Source: Cloacibacterium caeni (GTDB lineage Bacteria > Bacteroidota > Bacteroidia > Flavobacteriales > Weeksellaceae). Taken from it: a DNA stretch of 64,000 nucleotides. The notes under the pieces were generated by a model. That model did not search any database and had not been told where the DNA came from. It was given only the letters and a program-made list of their open reading frames with translations. The DNA is taken from contig NZ_OU015321.1 of the NCBI RefSeq assembly GCF_907163105.1, positions 1,302,001 to 1,366,000 of the forward strand, in the 5' to 3' direction. Below, piece by piece: positions 10,001 to 18,394 of this stretch; positions within the stretch are counted from its first letter, which is position 1; the number at the start of each line of letters is the position of its first letter. The translations under genes and the position numbers were made by a program.

Positions 10001-11227
10001 TAGTTCTTTTTGGGCTAATTTTTCTTTTAAGATATTCATGTCGTTGCTGACTTTGGAATCTAGGATTTTGGCGTAGTGTTGGGTGGTTTTGATGCTCTTA
10101 TGCCCTAACATCTTACTCACGCTTTCTATGGGAACTCCATTATTTAGAGTTACTGTTGTGGCAAAAGTGTGTCTTGCTGCATGAAAAGTTAAATCAAATT
10201 CAATGTCGCATAGTGTAGAAATTTCTTTTAAATACTCGTTCATTTTTTGATTGCTTAGTATTGGGAGGACTAAATTTTGATTTAAACATTTAGGATGATC
10301 TTTGTATTTATTCATAATCATTTCAGCAATTGGGAGTACAGGGATACTAAATGCAACCTTCGTTTTTGTTCTATTTGTTTTTATCCATTTTTCACCTTTT
10401 AAGTCAATGAATATATTTTCATAAGTAAGATTTTTAATATCTATGTACGCTAAACCAGTATAGCAACTAAAAATAAAAATGTCTCTGACTGATGCTAATC
10501 TTTCTGACTTAAATTCTTTATTCAAAATTTGATCTATATGAGATTGAGATAAAAAATTAGGAACTACAGTTGTTAATTTTGATTTGTAATTGATGAAAGG
10601 ATTTTTTGAAATCCACTCATTAGCAAAGCAGATATTTATGATTTTTTGAAAATTCTTAATGTACTTAACAGCAGAATTATTGGCACATTTACGAACTGTT
10701 CTTAACCAATATTCGTAACTAGAAACAAATTCGGGATTGATTTGTTTAACGTCCATATCCGAAACATTATATTTCCATTTTAAAAATTCAATCGTATGTC
10801 TAAGGGAAGTCTCATATCTTTCCCAAGTTCCTTTGGAATAAGTTTCTCCTATTAAGTCATACATTTGTTTGTTATGTTCTTTGAAAACTTCAACGATAGT
10901 TACTTTCTTTTCGTCAATACCTAAATAACGATTTTTAAGAGTTTCACTCGTTATTTCTTTATTTGCCAAAATTAGTTCGTTATAACTTGAAAATACTTTG
11001 AATTTTATATGCTCTAAAAGTGAATTAGTAAATTTAGATTGTTGAGCATTGCCTTTTAATTTACCAGATTTAGAACACCATGAAGCTGTTGGGATAGTTT
11101 GCCCAGTTGATATTTCAGAGCGTTTTCCTCTCACTGTAATACGTAAATAAATGGCTGATAGTTCTGGATTGCTTTTTGTTTTCTTGGCGTAGAAAAGTAA
11201 ACTGTAGTGGTTCATGTGTGGTGACAT
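9983..11227 (-). CDS. Bacteroidetes-type tyrosine integrase of the element
   Basis: 414 residues. An arm-binding-like N-terminal domain (LRITVRGKRSEISTGQTIP) is followed by a SAM-like core-binding domain (about 100-210) and a catalytic domain. The C-terminal boxes are HAARHTFA and LGHKSIKTTQHYAKI with the tyrosine nucleophile. The first catalytic arginine, usually in TGLR, is replaced: the sequence reads CYTGLAYIDIKNL. IntDOT-like integrases of Bacteroidetes also lack this arginine. The gene is adjacent to a tRNA-Ser gene, the likely integration target, with its start facing the tRNA. Confidence 0.92.
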   Translation of the reverse strand: MSPHMNHYSLLFYAKKTKSNPELSAIYLRITVRGKRSEISTGQTIPTASWCSKSGKLKGNAQQSKFTNSLLEHIKFKVFSSYNELILANKEITSETLKNRYLGIDEKKVTIVEVFKEHNKQMYDLIGETYSKGTWERYETSLRHTIEFLKWKYNVSDMDVKQINPEFVSSYEYWLRTVRKCANNSAVKYIKNFQKIINICFANEWISKNPFINYKSKLTTVVPNFLSQSHIDQILNKEFKSERLASVRDIFIFSCYTGLAYIDIKNLTYENIFIDLKGEKWIKTNRTKTKVAFSIPVLPIAEMIMNKYKDHPKCLNQNLVLPILSNQKMNEYLKEISTLCDIEFDLTFHAARHTFATTVTLNNGVPIESVSKMLGHKSIKTTQHYAKILDSKVSNDMNILKEKLAQKELKMKIS

Positions 11228-11407
11228 TTAAAGGTTATAAATTTATTTTTGACCCTAAGAACCTACAAGATGTTCAATCATTGAAATGGCTTTGTATAAG
11301 CAGTTTCAAGAGAGAAAGGTGAGTAGTTTGGTGATTTTTTGATACTCACCTAATTACACCCTTACAGATTGAATTATTTTAGTTATTTATGATATTACAT
11401 AAAACAA

Positions 11408-11441
11408 AAAACCCTTTAAAACGTACATTTTAAAGGGTTTT
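11408..11441. terminator. Bidirectional terminator between tRNA-Ser and integrase
   Basis: Perfect 14-bp inverted repeat (AAAACCCTTTAAAA / TTTTAAAGGGTTTT) with a 6-base loop. It follows the tRNA-Ser gene on the minus strand and could also stop transcripts entering from the element. Confidence 0.8.
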
Positions 11442-11461
11442 GGTAAAATTTATATTTTACT

Positions 11462-11549
11462 TGGCGGAGAGTGAGGGATTCGAACCCCCGGACCTGTTAC
11501 AGTCAACAGTTTTCAAGACTGCCGCAATCGACCACTCTGCCAACTCTCC
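11462..11549 (-). tRNA. tRNA-Ser (anticodon UGA)
   Basis: 88 bases including an encoded CCA end. The acceptor stem GGAGAGT pairs with ACTCTCC. The anticodon loop CTTGAAA carries TGA. There is a long variable arm typical of serine tRNA, and a T-arm with GGTTCGAATCC. The 3' end faces the integrase gene, so it is the probable attachment site of the element to the left. Confidence 0.95.
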
Positions 11550-11577
11550 AGAAACGATTATCTCGTTTTCAGTGGTG

Positions 11578-11607
11578 CAAATATAGAACCTTTTTAAATT
11601 CTGACAA
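11578..11607 (-). promoter_or_regulatory. Promoter of tRNA-Ser
   Basis: The minus strand reads TTG, 19 bp, then TATATTTG, a full match to the Bacteroidetes vegetative promoter, ending 28 bp before the tRNA 5' end. Confidence 0.7.
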
Positions 11608-11666
11608 AATTATTTTTTTAGATTTTTCTACATTTTTTATAACGCATTAATTTTCAACATCAAAAA

Positions 11667-12032
11667 TTAATTGCTTGCTGCCTGAAAACCTAATATCACT
11701 GCTATAATTCCTAAGATTATGCTCAATAAAACATAAGAAATAAGCACGATATAATTTTGATTTTGTAATAAAGAATAGTTTTCTGCTGCAAAAGTAGAAA
11801 ACGTGGTAAAACCTCCACAAAAACCTGTAATCAATAGAAATTTAAGGGAATTATCTACTTTGATAAAATAAGACGAAAAAAGACCTATTAAAAAACAGCC
11901 TATAAGGTTTACCAAGAATGTTCCGAGAGGAAAACTCCCAATAGAAAGGAATTTGGAAGTGTAAAACGATACCAAATACCGCATTACACTCCCTAATCCG
12001 CCTCCTAAAAATATGTAAACTAAGGTTTTCAA
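11667..12032 (-). CDS. crcB: Fluoride exporter CrcB/FluC
   Basis: 121-residue four-helix membrane protein of the Fluc family, a dimeric fluoride channel that lowers cytoplasmic fluoride. The family motifs are visible: GGGLGSVMRY near the N-terminus, GTFLVNLIGCFLIG, and TGFCGGFTTFSTF around residue 75. It starts 4 bp after the trxB stop, so the two are probably co-transcribed. I see no separate leader that could hold a fluoride riboswitch. Confidence 0.92.
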   Translation of the reverse strand: MKTLVYIFLGGGLGSVMRYLVSFYTSKFLSIGSFPLGTFLVNLIGCFLIGLFSSYFIKVDNSLKFLLITGFCGGFTTFSTFAAENYSLLQNQNYIVLISYVLLSIILGIIAVILGFQAASN

Positions 12033-12036
12033 AGAA

Positions 12037-12978
12037 TTATTCTAATTCTGATAAATAACGTTCAGCATCTATGGCTGCCATACAACCAGAACCTGCTGCT
12101 GTAATCGCTTGTCTGTAGATGTGGTCTTGTACATCTCCTGCTGCAAAAACGCCTGGTAAATTGGTTTTAGAAGATTTACCTTCGGTGATGATGTAACCGT
12201 TTTCATCTAAAGTGATTTGACCCGCAAAAACATCAGTATTCGGTTTATGACCAATCGCGATAAAAATACCATGAACGTCTATTTTAGAAGTTTCTTGCGT
12301 TTGGTTATTGATGACCACTGCTCTTTCTACTAAGCTATTTTCGCCTTCGATAGCGATTAATTCGTGATTGAATTTCACTTCAATGTTTGGCGTATTGTTT
12401 ACCTTGTGAATCATTGCTTTAGAAGCTCTGAAATGGTCTTTTCTCACCAACATGGTTACTTTGTTACACAATTTAGAAAGATAAGTCGCCTCTTCTGCTG
12501 CAGTATCTCCTGCTCCTACTACGATTACGTCTTTGCCTCTGTAGAAAAATCCGTCACAAGTAGCACAAGCAGAAACCCCACCTCCAGAATATTTTTTCTC
12601 ATCTTCTAGACCTAAATATTTTGCAGTAGCTCCTGTAGAAATAATCACTGTTTTTGCTAAAATTTCTTTTTCGCCTGCCCAAAGTTTATGAACACCTCCT
12701 ACTTCTTTAGAAAATTCTACTTTCGTTATCATTTCATAGTGTACTTTGGTTTCAAATCTTTCGGCTTGTTTTTGCAAATCCATCATCATTTCAGGACCTG
12801 TAATTCCGTTTGGATAACCTGGGAAGTTTTCTACTTCGGTGGTAGTCGTCAACTGACCTCCTGGCTCTAAACCAGTGTATAATTCAGGTTTTAAATCTGC
12901 TCTGGCTGCATATATAGCAGCAGTATAACCAGATGGTCCAGAACCTACAATCACGCAATCTAATATATTATTTTCCAT
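12037..12978 (-). CDS. trxB: Thioredoxin reductase
   Basis: 313-residue flavoprotein that reduces thioredoxin with NADPH. It shows the N-terminal FAD fold (GSGPSGYTAAIYAAR), the redox-active CATC at residues 138-141, the NADPH fold GAGDTAAEEATYLS and the FAD-contact region AAGDVQDHIYRQAITAAGSGCMAA near the C-terminus. Length and motifs are standard. It is the first gene of a two-gene unit with crcB. Confidence 0.97.
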   Translation of the reverse strand: MENNILDCVIVGSGPSGYTAAIYAARADLKPELYTGLEPGGQLTTTTEVENFPGYPNGITGPEMMMDLQKQAERFETKVHYEMITKVEFSKEVGGVHKLWAGEKEILAKTVIISTGATAKYLGLEDEKKYSGGGVSACATCDGFFYRGKDVIVVGAGDTAAEEATYLSKLCNKVTMLVRKDHFRASKAMIHKVNNTPNIEVKFNHELIAIEGENSLVERAVVINNQTQETSKIDVHGIFIAIGHKPNTDVFAGQITLDENGYIITEGKSSKTNLPGVFAAGDVQDHIYRQAITAAGSGCMAAIDAERYLSELE

Positions 12979-13125
12979 AGAATATAAGGGTTGTTATTTT
13001 TTTGAGTTGCAAATTTCGTGAATTTCATTGTTTTCCTGATAATTCTCTCATGAATTTTTTCAATGAAAGCAATTTTTGATTTGATTTTCCAATTTTGAAA
13101 ATTTTTATATGATGAAAAGTTGAAC

Positions 13126-14088
13126 TTAATGTTTCAATGGTCTTTTCTTAATCATTCCACCTTTAGTATCTTTTACCGTGTGCATCACCACGAATGCGGT
13201 AGGCGCAATTTTCTCTAATTCCGTGGTCAGTTTGCTTACTTCTAAACGAGTAATAACCGTAAAAATAATATCGCTATCTTCTTTCATTCCTCGTTTTCCA
13301 AAACCTTTTTTACCATTATAAACGGTAACTCCTCTTCCTAATTTATTGTAAATCATTTCTTTAATTTCTTCACATTTTGAAGAAACGATGGTTACCCCAA
13401 TGTATTCTTCAATCCCCTCTACAATAAAATCCAACGTTTTAGAAGCCGATAAATACGTAATCATGGAATACAAAGCGATTTCTACGCCTAAAAAGTACGC
13501 TGCAGCAGAGAAAATCATTACATTGATGATGATAATTACATCTCCGATAGTCGTCCCTAATTTTTTACTTAAATATAATGCTAAAACTTCAGTTCCGTCA
13601 ATTACAGCACCTCCTCTAATGGACAAACCGATTCCTGCTCCTAAAAAGAAACCACCAAATACCGCCACTAAAATATTATCATTGGTTACATTTGGGAAGT
13701 CTACATTGGCCAAAACCAAAGCCAAACCGCCAATTGCAAGCGCTGTTTTTACCGCAAAATTGATTCCCACGGTTTTGTGCCCCATAATAATGAAAGGCAA
13801 GTTGATGAGAGGAATTAAGTAATAAATCGGAATTTCTGTCAACGCAGAAACCAACAACGAAATCCCTGTTGCACCACCATCAATAAATTTATTGGTCAAA
13901 AGAAATCCTTTGAAACCAAAACCTGCAGAAAATACACCAATGGTGATGAGTAAAAAATTTTTGAATTCGTTTCTTAGGGAAACCAAAATATTATTTTTGG
14001 TTTTAATGACTTTGTACCGACTGGTATCTGCTTCGCCTTGTAAACGAAGAATGAGTAAAATAATGTGTTTCCAGATATTTTTAATCAT
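13126..14088 (-). CDS. YitT family membrane protein (DUF161/DUF2179)
   Basis: 320 residues with five or six hydrophobic segments between about 45 and 215 (LLITIGVFSAGFGFKGFLL, GGATGISLLVSAL, GIGLSIRGGAVIDGTEVLAL), then a soluble C-terminal DUF2179 domain (YIGVTIVSSKCEEIKEMIYNKLGRGVTVYNGKKGFG). The conserved GGATG and GGxxDGTE motifs mark the YitT family, whose transport substrate is unknown. The start could be internal, since the first 30 residues are poorly conserved in character. It is 2 bp from holA, which precedes it on the same strand. Confidence 0.88.
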   Translation of the reverse strand: MIKNIWKHIILLILRLQGEADTSRYKVIKTKNNILVSLRNEFKNFLLITIGVFSAGFGFKGFLLTNKFIDGGATGISLLVSALTEIPIYYLIPLINLPFIIMGHKTVGINFAVKTALAIGGLALVLANVDFPNVTNDNILVAVFGGFFLGAGIGLSIRGGAVIDGTEVLALYLSKKLGTTIGDVIIIINVMIFSAAAYFLGVEIALYSMITYLSASKTLDFIVEGIEEYIGVTIVSSKCEEIKEMIYNKLGRGVTVYNGKKGFGKRGMKEDSDIIFTVITRLEVSKLTTELEKIAPTAFVVMHTVKDTKGGMIKKRPLKH

Positions 14089-14090
14089 TT

Positions 14091-15122
14091 TTAGCTTTTG
14101 ATTTTATCAATGTTTACAATTTTGTAGACCATTTCTTTTAAAAGTTCGCCATCTTCCATATTTACCGCGCCTAGACCTTTTGATTTTAAATCAATTTCTC
14201 TCAAAACAGAGATAACTCTGGTTGCAAATTTCAACGGATAATTTCTGGCCGCTTCTGCATAATCTTTCACAAAATAAGGATTCACACCCAATGCTGATGC
14301 AATAAGACTTTGGCCTTGATTCGCTACGGTATGATACATCACTACATTGCTGAAAAAATTATAGAGATTTCCTATGGTCATGACAATAGGATTGGTTTTG
14401 GGATTTTTTCCCATGTAATACGCAATTTTGAAGGCTTGATTGCTATCTTTTTTTCCGAGTGCTTTTTGCAACTCAAAAACATTAAATTCCTTAGAAATCC
14501 CAATGTGCGTTTCTACGAGTTTACCGTCTAGAACTTCTCCTTCTTTCAGCACCAATTTCATTTTATTGAGCTCATTCGAAATTCTGGAAAGGTCATTCCC
14601 TAAATAATCTGCCAATAGCTGAGCAATTCCTGGCGCTAGTTTTATTTGAAGGTTCCTAGATTCGTCTTCTATCCATTTCGCCAAGTTATAATCTTTTACA
14701 GGTTCGCTGTGAAAGAGCATATGTGCTTTGTCCAGAACTTTGAACACTTTTTTTCGGCTGTCTACTTTTTTATGCTTGTGTGCAAAGACCAGAATGGTAG
14801 ATTCCACAGGATTTGTGGCGTAGTTTTCTAAAATTCTAGATTCGTCTTCATTTAATTTTAAGTCTTGTGCTTCTTTTACGATGATGAGTTGCTTGTCTCC
14901 CATCATAGGATACTGTCTAGAAAGTGCCAAAATATCATTATAATTGGTATCTTTGCCATAGACTACCGTTTGGTTAAAAGCTTTTTCGTCTTCTGTAAGC
15001 ACATCATTTTCTAATGCTTTTACAGCTGCGTCTATAAAAAAAGCTTCTTCGCCATGGAAAAAGTAGATGGGTAAAAATTCCCTATTTTTAATATGTTTGA
15101 AAATCTGTTCTAATTCTTTCAT
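14091..15122 (-). CDS. holA: DNA polymerase III subunit delta
   Basis: 343 residues from the ATG at 15122 (MKELEQIFKHIKNREFLPIYFFHGEEAFFID). Clamp-loader delta subunit that opens the sliding clamp. It shows the AAA-like fold start YFFHGEEAFFID, the KLAPGIAQLLADYLGNDLSRISNELNKM segment and the C-terminal helical collar (IGNLYNFFSNVVMYH). A longer frame to 15185 exists, but it would overlap the divergent gene at 15127, so the shorter start is preferred. Only 4 bp separate the two divergent start codons. Confidence 0.93.
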   Translation of the reverse strand: MKELEQIFKHIKNREFLPIYFFHGEEAFFIDAAVKALENDVLTEDEKAFNQTVVYGKDTNYNDILALSRQYPMMGDKQLIIVKEAQDLKLNEDESRILENYATNPVESTILVFAHKHKKVDSRKKVFKVLDKAHMLFHSEPVKDYNLAKWIEDESRNLQIKLAPGIAQLLADYLGNDLSRISNELNKMKLVLKEGEVLDGKLVETHIGISKEFNVFELQKALGKKDSNQAFKIAYYMGKNPKTNPIVMTIGNLYNFFSNVVMYHTVANQGQSLIASALGVNPYFVKDYAEAARNYPLKFATRVISVLREIDLKSKGLGAVNMEDGELLKEMVYKIVNIDKIKS

Positions 15123-15126
15123 CTGA

Positions 15127-15561
15127 ATGCAGCTGCCGAAATTAAATTTTAAAGAAGATTTTGTTTTTGATATCAAGCGAGACAAAGATACGTTTTTTAT
15201 TTATGATATGGTAAGGAAATCTTGGTTGGTTCTCACTCCTGAAGAGTGGGTAAGACAGCATTTCGTACACTATTTCACTCAAATAAAAAAGTATGCAAAA
15301 TCTGCATTAATTCTCGAAAAAAAACTAGAATTAAACGGAACGATTAAGAGGATAGACCTCTTGATTACCGAAAAAACAGCACCTAAAATTTTGGTAGAAC
15401 TCAAAGCACCGCAGATTACCCTTACCGAACAAACTTTTGAACAAATTGCCCGATACAATTCAATAATTGGTGCTGAAAAAATTATTTTGAGCAATGGTTT
15501 ACAGCATATTGCTGCGAGATTTGAAAATGGAAACTATCATTTCGAAAAAGTAGAATTATAA
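15127..15561 (+). CDS. Stand-alone HSDR_N_2-type nuclease-fold protein
   Basis: 144 residues resembling the isolated N-terminal domain of type I restriction R subunits. A PD-(D/E)XK signature is visible: RIDLLITEK.APKILVELKAPQ (D, then ExK about 20 residues on), followed by a helix QTFEQIARYN. Proteins like this are common next to holA in flavobacteria, with no restriction genes around, so the role is probably DNA maintenance rather than restriction. It is divergent from holA and followed 11 bp later by a HAD phosphatase gene. Confidence 0.8.
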   Translation: MQLPKLNFKEDFVFDIKRDKDTFFIYDMVRKSWLVLTPEEWVRQHFVHYFTQIKKYAKSALILEKKLELNGTIKRIDLLITEKTAPKILVELKAPQITLTEQTFEQIARYNSIIGAEKIILSNGLQHIAARFENGNYHFEKVEL

Positions 15562-15572
15562 ATAAGAAAAAC

Positions 15573-16181
15573 ATGAATATCAAAAATATCATCTTTGATT
15601 TTGGCGGTGTGGTTATGGATTGGGACCCGCGTTATTTTTTCAGAGATTATTTCAATGACGACGAAAAAATGGAATATTTCTTGGGAAATATTGCCACCAA
15701 TGAATGGAATGCAGAACAAGACCGAGGCAGAAGTGTAGCCGAAGCCAATGCTTTGCTCATTTCTAAGCACCCAGAATGGGAAAAAGAGATATTGGCGTAT
15801 TATGAAAACTGGCACATCATGTTGCGTTCAGACATACCCGAAAACGTAAGTGTTTTGCAAAGATTAAAAGGAAAATATGAACTTTTCGGGCTTACGAATT
15901 GGTCGGCAGAATTTTTTCCTTACGCTTTATCTAATTATGAATTCTTCAATGTTTTTGAAGGAAAAATCGTGGTTTCTGGTGAAGAAAAACTTATCAAACC
16001 AAACCCTAAAATTTGGGAAGTTCTCCTCGACCGTTATCAAATAAAAGCCGATGAATCTGTTTTTATTGACGATAATTTCCACAACATCGAAACGGCAAAA
16101 AGTTTAGATTTCATAACAGTTCATGTGAATGAAAACATGAATTTAGAAACCGAACTTAAAAATTTAGGTTTAGATTTTTAA
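15573..16181 (+). CDS. HAD family hydrolase (YihX-like)
   Basis: 202-residue HAD-superfamily phosphatase. Motif I is FDFGGVVMDWD (nucleophile Asp9), motif II is LTNWS, motif III is KLIKPNPKIW and motif IV is FIDDNFHNIETA. The helical cap between motifs I and II is of subclass IA. The closest characterised type is YihX, a glucose-1-phosphate phosphatase, but the substrate cannot be read from the sequence. It ends before a terminator shared with the convergent Lrp gene. Confidence 0.88.
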   Translation: MNIKNIIFDFGGVVMDWDPRYFFRDYFNDDEKMEYFLGNIATNEWNAEQDRGRSVAEANALLISKHPEWEKEILAYYENWHIMLRSDIPENVSVLQRLKGKYELFGLTNWSAEFFPYALSNYEFFNVFEGKIVVSGEEKLIKPNPKIWEVLLDRYQIKADESVFIDDNFHNIETAKSLDFITVHVNENMNLETELKNLGLDF

Positions 16182-16207
16182 ATTCATCAAAAACATATTC
16201 CATCAAA

Positions 16208-16234
16208 AAAGTCACATCGTGATGATGTGACTTT
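16208..16234. terminator. Bidirectional terminator between HAD and Lrp genes
   Basis: 11-bp inverted repeat (AAAGTCACATC / GATGTGACTTT), 5-base loop, with A-rich and T-rich flanks on both sides, between convergent genes. Confidence 0.75.
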
Positions 16235-16255
16235 CTATCTTTTATTTCAAAAATT

Positions 16256-16717
16256 TTACAAGAAAATTTTGGTTTCTTCTTTTACCGTACAGAGTACGAT
16301 GCTGCTGTGATAATCTCCTATGTGTGGATAATTGGTAAATGTTTTTTCTACAAAATCATTGTATTCTTTGATGTTTTTGGTCACAATTTTAATCATGTAA
16401 TCATACACACCAGAAACGCTTACTACTTCTACAATTTCAGGACATTTGTTGAGTTTTTCCTCAAAATCTCTCAAGATTTCCACTGATTTATTTTTGATGG
16501 TTACATTGCAATACGCCACCAACTCGTACCCTACTTTTTCTCTATCTACTATGGCTACATATTTCTTGATGATTCCATTGTTTTTGAGAGACTTTACTCT
16601 TTCGTAAGTGGGTGTGAAAGATAAACCAATTCTTTCTGCTAAATCTTTGATGGCAATCGTGTTATCTTCTTGCAGAATATTGAGGATTTTGTAATCTAAC
16701 TTATCGAGTGACTTCAT
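16256..16717 (-). CDS. Lrp/AsnC family transcriptional regulator
   Basis: 153 residues: an N-terminal winged helix-turn-helix (DYKILNILQEDNTIAIKDLAERIGLSFTPTYERVKSLKNNGII) and a C-terminal AsnC-type ligand-binding domain (VVSVSGVYDYMIKIVTKNIKEYNDFVEKTF). Probably an amino-acid-responsive regulator. No linked amino-acid gene shows its target. Confidence 0.92.
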   Translation of the reverse strand: MKSLDKLDYKILNILQEDNTIAIKDLAERIGLSFTPTYERVKSLKNNGIIKKYVAIVDREKVGYELVAYCNVTIKNKSVEILRDFEEKLNKCPEIVEVVSVSGVYDYMIKIVTKNIKEYNDFVEKTFTNYPHIGDYHSSIVLCTVKEETKIFL

Positions 16718-16852
16718 AAATTTTATCTAAAAACGAAGTCAAAAATAAGAATTATTTTTAAAATATCCTGTATTTTGGAAGTTTGACCATAAAAAAAATC
16801 TACAAAAGGAGTTGTTGGTTGTTGGTTGATGGAATATAGATGATGGATGAAT

Positions 16853-17632
16853 TTAAGATCTCTTGAGGGATTCTAAAAATCGAATTACTTTGCTGTTGAA
16901 AACATGTGGAGCATCTACATTGACTACGTGACCGCAGTTTTCTATCACCAATAAACTCGATGATTTTTCGTGGTTTTTTACCACTTCTTTTACCGAAGGC
17001 AAAAACATATAATCCTCTTCTCCCATCACATAAAAAGTGGGAATATTGAGTTCCTTTTGTCTGAACCAACGCAAAACTGGATTAATTTCTGTCGTCAATT
17101 TAAACCACTTGATGAATTCTTTTTGGTATAATTTCTTTGCTTCATTGATAAAGAGATTTCGCGAAGACTTATGGTTTTTCTTCGGCATAATAATGAAAGC
17201 AAAAAGACGATACAAAACCAAATATGGTAAAATATATTTAAAAACATTGCCGATTTTCATTAAAATCTGTGAGCGGAAATTCATTTTCAGAATAGCTCCT
17301 CCCATCACCATAGATTTTACTCTTTCTGGTCGCATTTCTGCCAACTGACGAATCACAATAGAACCTAAAGAAATCCCCACAAAATGAGAACTTTTGATTT
17401 TAAGATGGTCTATAACTTCTAAAATATCATGTGCAATGGATTGAAAGGTGTATTTCTTAGCCTTTAATTTATTAGAGCTGCCATGTCCTCGTAAATCGAG
17501 CAATAAGACATTGAATTTCTTCTGAAACTCACGGATTTGTTTGAACCAAATGGTAGAGCTTCCTCCAGCTCCATGCACAAAGGTCACCCATTCTGCACTT
17601 TCAGAATTTTGATAAATAGTATATGAAATCAA
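16853..17632 (-). CDS. Alpha/beta hydrolase
   Basis: 259 residues with the alpha/beta hydrolase fold: oxyanion segment FVHGAGGSS, nucleophile elbow GISLGS (Ser88), a lid region with hydrophobic helices (about 120-165), and the catalytic histidine in NCGHVVNVDAP near the C-terminus. Substrate unknown. The stop is followed by a short GTTGTTGGTT repeat (16810-16828). Confidence 0.88.
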   Translation of the reverse strand: MISYTIYQNSESAEWVTFVHGAGGSSTIWFKQIREFQKKFNVLLLDLRGHGSSNKLKAKKYTFQSIAHDILEVIDHLKIKSSHFVGISLGSIVIRQLAEMRPERVKSMVMGGAILKMNFRSQILMKIGNVFKYILPYLVLYRLFAFIIMPKKNHKSSRNLFINEAKKLYQKEFIKWFKLTTEINPVLRWFRQKELNIPTFYVMGEEDYMFLPSVKEVVKNHEKSSSLLVIENCGHVVNVDAPHVFNSKVIRFLESLKRS

Positions 17633-17727
17633 ATTTTAAACTTTTTTACAAAAATATAATATTATGCAATCAATAGAATTAATTTTTTGTGAATTTTTAT
17701 ATCTTTTATCAATAAAAAAACTTTCTC

Positions 17728-18036
17728 AAAATTATTTCTCTTTTCTATAAAGCGTAGTTTTGAATACTTTATCCTTCTCTATTCACCAAATCCATAGAAA
17801 AAGCAGGCAAACAGATGGCTAAATATTCAAAATTATTTTCCCCTTCCCTAAAGGGTGTAATTTTGAATACTTTATTCTTCTCTATTTACCAAATCCATGG
17901 AAAAAGCAGGCAAACAGATGGCTAAATATTCAAAATCATTTTCCCCTTCCCTAAAGGGTGTAATTTTGAATACTTTATTCTTCTCTATTCACCAAATCCA
18001 TGGAAAAAGCAGGCAAACAAATGGCTAAATATTCAC
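17728..18036. repeat. 103-bp tandem array made of copies of the cupin gene 3' end
   Basis: Three in-register copies starting at 17761, 17864 and 17967 (period 103 bp), with a diverged partial copy before them. The rightmost copy is the real 3' end of the cupin gene (stop at 17975). On the minus strand each outer copy still encodes EYLAICLPAFSMDLVNRE followed by a stop, so the array is repeated gene-tail sequence. It fills most of the 342-bp gap between the cupin and hydrolase genes, in which I see no other gene. Confidence 0.9.
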
Positions 18037-18337
18037 ATTCTTCTTCGAAAGGGTTGCTGTAACGAATTCTTGCCCCTTTTTGGATTAAAATGCTTTGTCC
18101 AGCTTCTAAAACTAATGTTTCCCCATCTATTTCAAACTGTTTTTTTCCTCTCATAATGATGGTAAATTCATCAAATTCTGGCGTTTGATGCGGTTCGCTC
18201 CAATGTGGTGGCGCAATCATGTGTGCAATAGAAATTTCTGAATTCCCTGTAGAATTTCCCCAATGTTCTTGAATTAATTTACCATCTGTAGTAGGCACTA
18301 CAAAAGGATTTTTTTGAATTTTATATTTCTTTTCCAT
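17975..18337 (-). CDS. Small cupin-domain protein
   Basis: 120-residue single-domain cupin. It shows PHWSEPHQTPEFDEFTIIMRGKKQFEIDGETLVLEAGQS, which holds the histidine and glutamate residues usually used for metal binding, then a second motif around IQKGARIRYSNP. Function unknown. Its last roughly 55 bp are duplicated twice downstream in a 103-bp tandem array. Confidence 0.85.
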   Translation of the reverse strand: MEKKYKIQKNPFVVPTTDGKLIQEHWGNSTGNSEISIAHMIAPPHWSEPHQTPEFDEFTIIMRGKKQFEIDGETLVLEAGQSILIQKGARIRYSNPFEEECEYLAICLPAFSMDLVNREE

Positions 18338-18350
18338 AAAATTATTATTA

Positions 18351-18384
18351 AAAAAACCTTTATCAAAATTAAAGATAAAGGTTT
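18351..18384 (-). terminator. Terminator of ccsBA
   Basis: 11-bp inverted repeat (AAACCTTTATC / GATAAAGGTTT), followed on the minus strand by a run of T, just after the ccsBA stop and before the cupin start. Confidence 0.75.
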
Positions 18385-18394
18385 GAATTTTATA

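Larger units (their letters stand above)
1..11461. mobile_element. Integrative element at tRNA-Ser (left end outside the window)
   Basis: A tyrosine integrase gene lies next to the 3' end of a tRNA-Ser gene, the usual arrangement for an element integrated at a tRNA. To its left come an RteC regulator, a helix-turn-helix protein, a winged-helix protein, a DnaC-like ATPase and a type I restriction operon, all on the minus strand. From 11.6 kb rightwards the genes are ordinary core genes. No conjugation or mobilisation genes are visible, so transfer functions are either absent or beyond the left edge. I found no second copy of the tRNA 3' end inside the window, so the left attachment site should lie outside it. 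The exact right boundary is inferred. Confidence 0.7.

Noticed and set aside
1..11461. Second attachment site inside the window
   Set aside because: I found no direct copy of the tRNA-Ser 3' end (GGTTCGAATCC region) to the left; the far end must be beyond position 1.
12037..12060. Fluoride riboswitch before crcB
   Set aside because: Only 4 bp separate crcB from trxB, leaving no room for an aptamer, and none was seen before trxB.
17728..18036. CRISPR-like appearance of the 103-bp repeats
   Set aside because: The units are directly tandem copies of a gene end with no unique spacers, and there are no cas genes.
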